Of a DNA stretch of 5,176 nt, positions 1 through 5,176 are shown one piece after another. Made by a program: the position numbers and the translations under genes. The notes beneath the pieces were generated by a model that saw nothing but the letters and a program-made list of their open reading frames with translations, ran no database searches and was not told where the DNA came from. Position 1 is the first letter of the stretch, and each line of letters begins with the position of its first letter. Source of the stretch: Legionella genomosp. 1 (lineage in GTDB: Bacteria > Pseudomonadota > Gammaproteobacteria > Legionellales > Legionellaceae); contig CAMBHM010000117.1 of assembly GCA_945867185.1 (NCBI GenBank), positions 1-5,176 on the forward strand, in the 5' to 3' direction.

Positions 1-561
1 CAAAAGGCCCCGCAGCTCAATAAAAAAGTATTAAAACTTGCTTTAACGGCTTATCAGAAAGCATCGGTGAAGGGTGCAGTTAAAAAACCAGTTTTAACCG
101 TCATCGATTATTCCTTGCCCTCCTCTAAGCAACGCATGTGGATTTTTGATATTCGAAAAGAACGATTACTCTATAACACCTACGTTGCTCATGGCCAAAA
201 CTCTGGCATGACTACGCCAACCCATTTCTCGAATCAGCCTTCCAGCAAAGCCACCAGTTTGGGCACCTTCGTGACACGTGATACCTACATGGGTCATAAA
301 GGGTATTCTTTGAATCTGCAAGGCTTAGAAAAAGGATTCAACGACAATGCTTATAGCCGCCGGGTAGTCATCCATGGTGCTTGGTATGTTGAGCCTGATT
401 TTATTCATAAAGCCGGTCGAGCTGGCCGCAGCTGGGGTTGCCCGTCTATTGCACAAACAATGGCGAAACCAGTTATTAACACGATCAAAGGAGGCTCTGT
501 AGTCTTTGCCTATTACCCTGATCACAATTACTTAGCACACACCGGTTACGCTGTCGCTTAA
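1..561 (+). CDS. Murein L,D-transpeptidase catalytic domain protein (YkuD_2 family), 3' part
   Basis: The reading frame is open from base 1, so the gene begins upstream of the window; 186 residues are visible. A GTG at 67 could be read as a start, but it has no Shine-Dalgarno, and the residues before it (an LALTAY stretch) fit the helical lead-in normal for this family, so I treat the gene as 5'-truncated by the window edge. Visible landmarks are the VIDYSLPSS segment, a VAHGQNSG strand, a GFNDNA segment, His125 in a VIHGAW motif and Cys147 in an RSWGCPSI motif (numbering from base 1). The His and Cys are the expected catalytic pair of L,D-transpeptidases. Known members of the fold act outside the inner membrane, joining peptidoglycan stems through 3-3 bonds or anchoring proteins to peptidoglycan; which applies here cannot be told. 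Any signal peptide lies outside the window. Family assignment is firm, exact role is not. Confidence 0.9.
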   Translation, partial: QKAPQLNKKVLKLALTAYQKASVKGAVKKPVLTVIDYSLPSSKQRMWIFDIRKERLLYNTYVAHGQNSGMTTPTHFSNQPSSKATSLGTFVTRDTYMGHKGYSLNLQGLEKGFNDNAYSRRVVIHGAWYVEPDFIHKAGRAGRSWGCPSIAQTMAKPVINTIKGGSVVFAYYPDHNYLAHTGYAVA

Positions 562-576
562 GATCTTTGGCACACA

Positions 577-591
577 GGGGCCTTCGGCCCC
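577..591 (+). terminator. GC-rich hairpin after the L,D-transpeptidase gene
   Basis: GGGGCC-TTC-GGCCCC forms a perfect 6 bp stem beginning 15 bases after the transpeptidase stop codon. Its position suggests a transcription terminator or a 3'-end stabilising hairpin. It is not a textbook intrinsic terminator, because the bases after it (atacctataac) are not a T-run. Confidence 0.5.
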
Positions 592-619
592 ATACCTATA
601 ACAGAATAGTAGCTTTTGG

Positions 620-648
620 TTGCAAGTATTCAATTCGCTTTGTATCCT
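620..648 (+). promoter_or_regulatory. Candidate sigma-70 promoter for glpD
   Basis: TTGCAA (620-625) and TATCCT (643-648) each match four of six consensus bases and are separated by the ideal 17 bp. Transcription would start near 655, giving a leader of about 45 bases before the glpD ATG at 700. The site lies after the hairpin at 577-591, consistent with an independent glpD transcript. This is a by-eye prediction. A near tandem repeat of atcctct (644-650 and 654-660) covers the -10 and start region, but I cannot say whether it matters. Confidence 0.4.
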
Positions 649-688
649 CTTAGATCCTCTACAAATAAACTATCTTGTCAGAATCTTC

Positions 689-698
689 GGAGATCTCC
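689..698 (+). promoter_or_regulatory. glpD ribosome binding site within a 10 bp palindrome
   Basis: GGAG at 689-692 lies 7 bases before the ATG at 700 and fixes that codon as the glpD start over the TTG at 616. The same bases form half of the perfect palindrome GGAGATCTCC. As RNA it has no loop and cannot fold on itself cleanly, so a role for the symmetry is only speculative. Confidence 0.65.
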
Positions 699-699
699 T

Positions 700-2247
700 A
701 TGGAACAGGTGTTTGATATAGCCATCATCGGTGGGGGGATCAATGGCTGTGGCTGTGCTGCAGATGCAGCCCTTCGAGGGCTTTCAGTGGTCCTTATCGA
801 GCAAGGCGATCTGGCTTCACAAACTTCTTCTAAAAGCAGCCAACTCATACATGGCGGATTGCGCTATCTTGAGCAATTGGAAATTGGCTTAGTTAAAAAA
901 TCACTTGATGAGCGTCAACGATTGCTGAAGCTGGCTCCTCATCTGGTACGCCCTCTCCCCTTTGTCATCCCCTATCTAAAGAACAAACGTCCCTGGTGGA
1001 TGATGAGTGCAGGGCTTTTCCTTTATGACCATTTAAGTCGCTCCAATGCGCTGCCTAAGAGCAAGGGAATTCATCGCTCCCTACTTGATCCCTACTTTTC
1101 TCCGCTTAAACAAGAAATCCAGAAAGGATTTTTATTCTATGATGCCACCACGGATGATGCACGACTCACGATCTCCAATGCACTGCTTGCCAAAACCCAT
1201 GGCGCAACCATCTTGCCTCACACCACCCTCACTCAGGCAAAGGTCGTTCAGCAAACATGGCACTTAAGCGTACAATCAAATGATCGGAGCGTTATCAAGA
1301 GTAAGGCAGTCATCAATGCCACCGGTCCCTGGGTCAGTGCAGTGAGTGAATTGTTGGCTATTCCAATGATCCACTCACTCTCCCTCGTCAAAGGCAGCCA
1401 CCTTGTTATAAAAAAACGCTACGAAGGGGAACATGCCTACCTTTTACAGCATGATGACCAACGCATCGTCTTTACCATTCCATATCATGGGCATACCCTC
1501 ATCGGCACTACCGAAGTCCCTTTTACAGGCACTCTCCACGACCCGCATATCACCAGCGAGGAAATCGACTATCTCTCTGAAATCATCCATCGTTATTTTC
1601 AACGACCTATTCATCCAAGCGAGATCTTATCTACCTGGAGTGGGGTACGACCGTTGGTTGCTAATCCCAATAAATCAGCGCACACTTTAAGCCGAGATTA
1701 CCTCTGTCACTACTCAAAGGTACCCGCGCCAGCCATCACTGTCTACGGTGGAAAAATCACGACCTATCGGCAACTCGCAAAAGAGGCTATTAATCAACTG
1801 AAAGTCGTATTCCCGACTCTTAAGAAATCCATGACCGAGATCACCCCACTTCCTGGGGGCAATTTGCCCACAGCCTCATTTGAAGACTACCAACAGCAAA
1901 CTGCTAAAACACATGCTTGGTTAGATCCAGCAACACGCCTACGTTATCTACGAAGTTATGGGTCCAATATCGACTACTTATTAGCGGGTTGCCGGCAAAC
2001 GAGTGATCTTGGGCTCTACTTTGCACCCACTTTGTATCAAATAGAAGTAGATTACTTGGTACAAAATGAATGGGCGACTACAGCCGAGGACATCCTTTGG
2101 CGTCGAAGCAAATGTGGACTCGTTATCAATAGCGAAGCATTGCAGCGTTTAAACGACTACTTGGCCTCCTCTCGCTCCAGCTGCGCACGGATGCCAGTGA
2201 CATCAGCCACCAAAGCCTGTTGCACGAGATCACTCAAAGTAGACTGA
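700..2247 (+). CDS. glpD: Aerobic glycerol-3-phosphate dehydrogenase (FAD-dependent)
   Basis: This 515-residue flavoprotein oxidises sn-glycerol-3-phosphate to dihydroxyacetone phosphate and passes electrons to quinone at the inner membrane face. It aligns along its whole length with E. coli GlpD (501 aa) as I recall it. Landmarks are the FAD-binding GGGING (residues 11-16), HGGLRYLE (51-58), NATGPW (206-211), SGVRP (314-318) and GGKITTYR (350-357). A C-terminal DAO_C-type helical domain ends near the WRRSKCG motif (467-473). The ATG at 700 has a good Shine-Dalgarno; the frame runs back to a TTG at 616, but that extension lacks support. No glpF, glpK or glpR is adjacent. The odd part is the tail: after the family-conserved end, residues 487-515 are read antisense to the thioredoxin gene, giving a Ser/Cys/Arg-rich end and making the protein about 15 residues longer than E. 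coli GlpD. Confidence 0.96.
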   Translation: MEQVFDIAIIGGGINGCGCAADAALRGLSVVLIEQGDLASQTSSKSSQLIHGGLRYLEQLEIGLVKKSLDERQRLLKLAPHLVRPLPFVIPYLKNKRPWWMMSAGLFLYDHLSRSNALPKSKGIHRSLLDPYFSPLKQEIQKGFLFYDATTDDARLTISNALLAKTHGATILPHTTLTQAKVVQQTWHLSVQSNDRSVIKSKAVINATGPWVSAVSELLAIPMIHSLSLVKGSHLVIKKRYEGEHAYLLQHDDQRIVFTIPYHGHTLIGTTEVPFTGTLHDPHITSEEIDYLSEIIHRYFQRPIHPSEILSTWSGVRPLVANPNKSAHTLSRDYLCHYSKVPAPAITVYGGKITTYRQLAKEAINQLKVVFPTLKKSMTEITPLPGGNLPTASFEDYQQQTAKTHAWLDPATRLRYLRSYGSNIDYLLAGCRQTSDLGLYFAPTLYQIEVDYLVQNEWATTAEDILWRRSKCGLVINSEALQRLNDYLASSRSSCARMPVTSATKACCTRSLKVD

Positions 2248-2531
2248 GGCATGCTACCTGCTTCTGAGTAAATCACAATCCCTTGCTTGCACACCATCAG
2301 GTGTGGGATAGATTGAATGTTAAAGGCATCCGCGCATTCCTGCTCTTCTGCAATATTGATTGTAGCAAAAACCACGCCCTCATGGAGCGAGGCCACACGC
2401 TCATAAATGTCAGAAAACTGCTTGCATGGGGCACACCAAGGCGCCCAAAAATCAACGAATAAGATCCCCTCCTCATTAATGAGCGATTCTAATTCAAGCG
2501 CTGTGATAGCGCGGACAATGGCTTTGCTCAT
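2157..2531 (-). CDS. Thioredoxin-family protein with a CAPC active site
   Basis: This 124-residue single-domain thioredoxin fold is a probable cytoplasmic disulfide reductase; no signal peptide is visible. Visible features are the FVDFWAPWCAPCK active-site strand with Cys33 and Cys36, the buried Asp27 and the cis-proline Pro76 in SIPHL. The dipeptide between the cysteines is Ala-Pro rather than the Gly-Pro of classical thioredoxin. Two further cysteines (66 and 81) lie outside the active site. Residues after about 107 form a charged tail (ending REEAK) beyond the usual thioredoxin end. The start is ATG 2531, sharing its A with the adk stop (TGATG); GGAG (complement of 2540-2543) lies 8 bases upstream, so translation is probably coupled to adk. 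A TTG one codon earlier is less likely. Residues 95-124 are overlapped antisense by glpD. Whether it is the main cellular thioredoxin or a specialised one cannot be told. Confidence 0.92.
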   Translation of the reverse strand: MSKAIVRAITALELESLINEEGILFVDFWAPWCAPCKQFSDIYERVASLHEGVVFATINIAEEQECADAFNIQSIPHLMVCKQGIVIYSEAGSMPQSTLSDLVQQALVADVTGIRAQLEREEAK

Positions 2532-3199
2532 CAAGAAGGCTCCAAAACGGCTAAGATCCGTTGACAGATTTCATCCTCACTGCCTTGACCCAATACTCTC
2601 TGAAACGTAGGAGCATGAGTGGGATCCCGCAATGCCCAGGTTTGATAAAACGCTACCAAGGGCTCTGTTTGTTGATGATACACTTCTAAGCGTTTACGAA
2701 TGATATCTTCTTTGTCATCCTCACGAAACGTCAGAGGATCTCCCGTTTCATCATCCCGATCAACTGATTTTGGGGGACGCATTTCTATATGGTAGATCCG
2801 CCCGGATGGCAAATGGACTCGTCGTCCACTGATCCGCTTTACAATTTCCTCATCATCCACGGCGATTTCAACCACATGATCAATCTCAATATGTGCTGCC
2901 TGTAAGGCTTGCGCTTGCGGAATCGTACGTGGAAACCCATCCAATAAAAACCCCTGTTTACAATCGTCTTCAGACAAACGTTCTTTCACCAAATGAATGA
3001 TTAAATCATCTGGCACCAATTGACCTGACTCCATGATGCTTTTCGCACTGAATCCCAAAGAAGAACCAGCAGCGATCGCACTACGCAGCATGTCTCCTGT
3101 TGATATTTGCGGAATATGAAAATGAGTTATCAAACGACGCGCTTGAGTACCTTTCCCAGCACCTGGCCCGCCCAATAACATTAACCGCATGACCCCCAT
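2531..3199 (-). CDS. adk: Adenylate kinase
   Basis: This cytoplasmic enzyme interconverts ATP + AMP and two ADP. At 222 residues it is close to the 214 of E. coli Adk. It shows the P-loop GGPGAGKGT (10-18), the AMP-site STGDMLR (33-39), DGFPRT (87-92), and a long-form LID from [10 protein letters not shown] (125-134) to about residue 162. The LID lacks the four zinc cysteines of many Gram-positive enzymes. The RKRLEVY segment (168-174) carries the late conserved arginine. Start choice: ATG 3199 has GGGAG 7 bases upstream (complement of 3207-3211). ATG 3190 gives the MRLMLLGG beginning that best matches E. coli Adk but is poorly spaced from a Shine-Dalgarno. GTG 3205 is too close to one. The N-terminus is therefore uncertain by three residues. 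The gene precedes and overlaps the thioredoxin gene by one base. Confidence 0.97.
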   Translation of the reverse strand: MGVMRLMLLGGPGAGKGTQARRLITHFHIPQISTGDMLRSAIAAGSSLGFSAKSIMESGQLVPDDLIIHLVKERLSEDDCKQGFLLDGFPRTIPQAQALQAAHIEIDHVVEIAVDDEEIVKRISGRRVHLPSGRIYHIEMRPPKSVDRDDETGDPLTFREDDKEDIIRKRLEVYHQQTEPLVAFYQTWALRDPTHAPTFQRVLGQGSEDEICQRILAVLEPS

Positions 3200-3220
3200 A
3201 CCCACACTCCCACCCTTACA

Positions 3221-3248
3221 AAATTACGGTATCGTACCGGTTTAACAA
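3221..3248 (-). promoter_or_regulatory. Candidate promoter for adk and the thioredoxin gene
   Basis: On the minus strand TTGTTA (complement of 3243-3248, four of six consensus matches) and TAATTT (complement of 3221-3226, three of six) are 16 bp apart, upstream of the adk start. The match is modest. Transcription could also read through from the lipoprotein gene, since no clear terminator separates them. Confidence 0.28.
3227..3239. repeat. Short inverted repeat in the adk upstream spacer
   Basis: CGGTA-TCG-TACCG is a perfect 5 bp inverted repeat with a 3 base centre. It occupies the spacer between the candidate -35 and -10 boxes for adk, where an operator could sit. It is too short, and lacks a T-run, to be a convincing terminator of the lipoprotein gene. 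Confidence 0.4.
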
Positions 3249-3256
3249 GATCTTGT
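3245..3256. repeat. Perfect 12 bp palindrome ACAAGATCTTGT
   Basis: This exact 12 bp palindrome lies 16 bp past the lipoprotein stop and about 45 bp before adk, overlapping the candidate -35 box. Symmetry of this kind suits a dimeric DNA-binding protein, but I do not recognise the site and no regulator gene is nearby. Confidence 0.5.
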
Positions 3257-3272
3257 CATCATAAGTCTTGAT

Positions 3273-3860
3273 TCAATAATGGGTTGGATGACAAGACGCC
3301 AATTGCGCTTGATAAATCTTCGATCGCGCGCTCACTTTGTGCGCAACCGGAATAAGCCAAGATTTTCTTAAATAAGTTTTTTGTTGATATCCACCAATCC
3401 CTTCATGATAAGCAAGATATAAGGCATACGCATCGTCACGAGGGATCCCCGCACGTTTATAAGCCTCATTGGCATACCACCCAATGAAATCAACCCCATC
3501 TGAAAAGTTCTCCCTAGAAGCCCACAAACCACCTTGAGAGCGCTTATACACGGCCCAAGTCCCTTGCAGCGCTTGGGTATACCCATAGGCCGTAGAGGGA
3601 CGCTTCCAAGGGATGATCCACAATAACTTGGTCCGCTCAGGTTGCGCCCTGGCATCAAATTTTGACTCTTGGTGAATAATAGCCATTTGTACAGCAATAG
3701 GGACCCGCCACCGATGTTCTACATCCAATGCATCGCGATACCAACGAGGATATTGCTTAAAAATATGGCATACATTATCTAAGCGCCTTGGCGGCGTCGT
3801 GACACACCCAACCAAGAGCACTATCAAACATAAGGGAATTAAAATTTTCATCTGACCCAT
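3273..3860 (-). CDS. Lipoprotein with SLT-type lytic transglycosylase domain
   Basis: This 195-residue protein begins with a short signal peptide and an LVGC lipobox, with Cys19 as the lipidation site. Residue +2 is Val, so sorting to the outer membrane is expected. The mature part matches the SLT_4-like family of small lysozyme-fold lipoproteins: NVCHIFKQYPRWY, then VPIAVQMAIIHQESKF with the likely catalytic Glu65, then IPWKRPSTAYGYTQAL, VDFIGWYANE, LAYHEGIGGY and a C-terminal QLASC. Members are expected to cleave the MurNAc-GlcNAc bond of peptidoglycan, forming 1,6-anhydro ends; activity is inferred here. The conserved Cys31 and the Cys near the C-terminus may pair as a disulfide. ATG 3860 has a weak GGAT 8 bases upstream; ATG 3851 (giving MKILIPL) is an alternative start. 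It ends 73 bp before adk, so one transcript is possible, and it diverges from the exonuclease gene. Confidence 0.88.
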   Translation of the reverse strand: MGQMKILIPLCLIVLLVGCVTTPPRRLDNVCHIFKQYPRWYRDALDVEHRWRVPIAVQMAIIHQESKFDARAQPERTKLLWIIPWKRPSTAYGYTQALQGTWAVYKRSQGGLWASRENFSDGVDFIGWYANEAYKRAGIPRDDAYALYLAYHEGIGGYQQKTYLRKSWLIPVAHKVSARSKIYQAQLASCHPTHY

Positions 3861-3961
3861 ACGTACTCATCCATAAAAAAATCTAAATACCACGGCAAGT
3901 ATACCTCTATGCATCAGACCTATGCTATCGTAGTACCCTTGCTTTTTTAGATTGCACACCT
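3861..3961. promoter_or_regulatory. Divergent promoter region between lipoprotein and exonuclease genes
   Basis: These 101 bp must serve genes leaving in both directions. Rightward, TGC-TATCGT (3923-3931) resembles an extended -10 box with four of six matches and would start transcription about 25 bases before the ATG at 3962. Leftward, TATACT (complement of 3898-3903) is a good -10 with five of six matches, but no recognisable -35 lies at the right distance. The exonuclease ATG has no purine-rich Shine-Dalgarno in front of it (ttagattgcacacct). No clear operator or riboswitch is visible. Confidence 0.35.
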
Positions 3962-4729
3962 ATGTCTATTTTAGTCTTTGATATTGAAACCATCCCCGAT
4001 GTTGAAACAGGGCGCAGGCTCTATGCATTAGAGGATCTCTCTGATGAGGACACCGCTTCTGCCCTCTTTGCCCTTCGCAGAGCCAAAGTAGGTCATGATT
4101 TTTTACCCCATCATCTACAAAAGATAGTAGCTATTTCTTTGGTATTAAGCAGCCCAAATCAAATCACAGTCTGGTCTCTCGGTGATGAATCATCGGATGA
4201 AAAAGAATTAATAACCCGCTTCTTCGCTGGCATTGATAAACATACACCAACCCTCGTCAGCTGGAATGGCAGCGGCTTTGATTTACCAGTGTTACATTAT
4301 CGAGCCCTGCTTCACAAAGTCCCTGCCAAGACTTATTGGGAAATAGGGGACCACCTGCAACCCTTTCGTTGGAATAATTACTTAAACCGTTTTCACACCC
4401 GCCACTTGGACTTGATGGACGTATTAGCCGGTTATCAAAACAAGGCTTTCGCCCCCTTAGATGAAATCGCAAGCATGCTCGGATTCCCAGGAAAAATGGG
4501 TATGAATGGTGCACATGTTTGGGAAGAGTATCAGAAAGGAAACCTCAAAGAGATTCGAGATTATTGTGAAACAGATGTGTTAAATACCTATTGCGTCTAC
4601 TTGCGCTTTGAAGTCCTACGAGGCAACCTATCCCAAGCGGACTGCACGAGTTCCATAGATCAGTTAAAAGATTATCTACGCAAAGAAGAGTCCAAGTTAC
4701 ATTTTCAGGCGTTTTTGGAACGTTTTTAA
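3962..4729 (+). CDS. PolB-like DEDDy-type 3'-5' exonuclease
   Basis: This 255-residue stand-alone exonuclease domain belongs to the group related to the proofreading domain of family B DNA polymerases (DNA_pol_B_exo2 type). The acidic metal-binding set is complete: Asp7 and Glu9 in VFDIETIPD (Exo I), Asp107 in SWNGSGFDLPVL (Exo II), and Tyr201 and Asp205 in DYCETDVLNTY (Exo III). The YxxxD spacing marks the DEDDy subclass. The HLDLMDVLAGY and LDEIASMLGFPGK segments are also typical of this family. Two-metal-ion hydrolysis of single-stranded nucleic acid from the 3' end is expected; the natural substrate and repair role are not known to me. The protein begins directly with the first catalytic motif, which fixes ATG 3962 despite the missing Shine-Dalgarno. 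There is no polymerase domain and no sign of truncation. It is likely monocistronic, with convergent corA 13 bp downstream. Confidence 0.92.
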   Translation: MSILVFDIETIPDVETGRRLYALEDLSDEDTASALFALRRAKVGHDFLPHHLQKIVAISLVLSSPNQITVWSLGDESSDEKELITRFFAGIDKHTPTLVSWNGSGFDLPVLHYRALLHKVPAKTYWEIGDHLQPFRWNNYLNRFHTRHLDLMDVLAGYQNKAFAPLDEIASMLGFPGKMGMNGAHVWEEYQKGNLKEIRDYCETDVLNTYCVYLRFEVLRGNLSQADCTSSIDQLKDYLRKEESKLHFQAFLERF

Positions 4730-4742
4730 AGATCTTATAGGA

Positions 4743-5176
4743 CTATAACCACTTTTTCACTTTAAAATATTGATAAGGCAACCACCCTGACAACAACATA
4801 AGTACAATGGAGGTGGCGTATCCATAATGCCATTGTAACCCCGGAATCACAGAAAAATTCATGCCATAAATACTCGCAATGAGTGTAGGGGGCAAAAAAA
4901 TAACCGCTGCAATAGAGAAAATCTTGATAATATTGTTTTGTTCAATGTTCACCATGCCGAGCGTCGCATCCAGCAAGAAGTTGACCTTTGAGGTTAAAAA
5001 CTTCACCTGATCACGTAAGGCTGCGATGTCCTTGGTTAACATAGACAACCGAGCTAACATCTCCTCATCACATTTTGAAGCAAATACTTGACCAAAAAAT
5101 CCATTGACACGACTAAAACTAACCAAGCTTTCCCAGGCCTTGGCATTTAAATCAGCATTTTTGCCCAGCTCTTGCA
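4743..5176 (-). CDS. corA: CorA magnesium/cobalt transporter, C-terminal part
   Basis: The frame is open to the right edge, so the N-terminal part of the gene is missing; 143 residues are visible. An internal TTG at 5126 is not a real start, as the frame continues through it. The visible part holds the end of the cytoplasmic helical funnel. It is followed by a first membrane helix (IIKIFSIAAVIFLPPTLIASI) that ends in the signature YGMNF (GMN codons at 4857-4865). A short periplasmic loop and a second helix follow, and the protein ends with LPYQYFKVKKWL, very like E. coli CorA. CorA is a pentameric inner-membrane channel importing Mg2+ (also Co2+ and Ni2+). The loop reads SVIPGLQWHYGY; the usual FEFMPEL-type loop has two acidic residues here, both replaced. 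The gene is convergent with the exonuclease gene. Confidence 0.93.
   Translation of the reverse strand, partial: QELGKNADLNAKAWESLVSFSRVNGFFGQVFASKCDEEMLARLSMLTKDIAALRDQVKFLTSKVNFLLDATLGMVNIEQNNIIKIFSIAAVIFLPPTLIASIYGMNFSVIPGLQWHYGYATSIVLMLLSGWLPYQYFKVKKWL

Noticed and set aside
67..69. GTG 67 as the start of the L,D-transpeptidase gene
   Set aside because: The frame is open upstream to base 1 and encodes residues fitting the family lead-in; no ribosome binding site precedes the GTG.
325..525. Minus-strand reading frame of 66 codons inside the transpeptidase gene
   Set aside because: It is antisense to a strongly conserved catalytic region, and its product resembles no family I recognise.
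616..699. TTG start at 616 extending GlpD by 28 residues
   Set aside because: The extension has no similarity to the GlpD N-terminus, lacks a Shine-Dalgarno and overlaps the likely promoter; ATG 700 has GGAG at the proper distance.
3368..3697. 109-codon minus-strand frame inside the lipoprotein gene
   Set aside because: It is a shifted reading of the SLT domain gene, with no recognisable protein features.
4257..4514. Minus-strand frame of 85 codons inside the exonuclease gene
   Set aside because: It lies antisense to the Exo II region and shows no domain features; it is a shadow of the conserved gene.
4730..4742. Shared terminator between the exonuclease gene and corA
   Set aside because: Only 13 bp separate the stops, and the sole symmetry is a short AAGATCTT without a loop or T-run, so it does not support a terminator call.
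1..5176. Undescribed multi-gene system, mobile element or CRISPR array
   Set aside because: Every substantial frame is explained by a known family; there is no integrase, transposase, spaced repeat array or cluster of unknown genes.

Overview
The window looks like ordinary chromosomal housekeeping DNA from a gammaproteobacterium. The base composition is in the mid-40s per cent GC by eye. The gene set is a YkuD_2-type L,D-transpeptidase, aerobic GlpD, Gram-negative Adk, an SLT lipoprotein, a stand-alone PolB-like exonuclease and a GMN-type CorA. Several of these proteins read like those of Legionellales, but that placement is an inference from remembered family sequences, not a search.

Layout. 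Positions 1-561 (+) carry the 3' part of an L,D-transpeptidase gene, open at the left edge, followed by a strong GC-rich hairpin. Positions 562-699 are intergenic and hold a plausible promoter and a good Shine-Dalgarno for glpD (700-2247, +). The glpD 3' end runs 91 bp into a convergent thioredoxin-like gene (2157-2531, -). That gene is translationally coupled (TGATG) to adk (2531-3199, -). Upstream of adk lies a 73 bp spacer with a possible promoter and two inverted repeats, then an outer-membrane lipoprotein lytic transglycosylase (3273-3860, -). A 101 bp divergent spacer separates it from a PolB-like 3'-5' exonuclease (3962-4729, +). After 13 bp the convergent C-terminal part of corA (4743-5176, -) runs off the right edge.

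The genes do not form a single pathway. GlpD feeds electrons from glycerol-3-phosphate into the respiratory quinones. Adk and the thioredoxin form a probable two-gene unit. The L,D-transpeptidase and the lytic transglycosylase both act on peptidoglycan but are not co-transcribed. CorA imports magnesium. The intergenic stretches are all under 140 bp.

I see no transposase, integrase, CRISPR array, tRNA, rRNA or defence system, and no convincing undescribed system. The points most worth a second look are the glpD/thioredoxin antisense overlap with its unusual GlpD tail, the neutral CorA periplasmic loop, and the inverted repeats in the adk upstream spacer.
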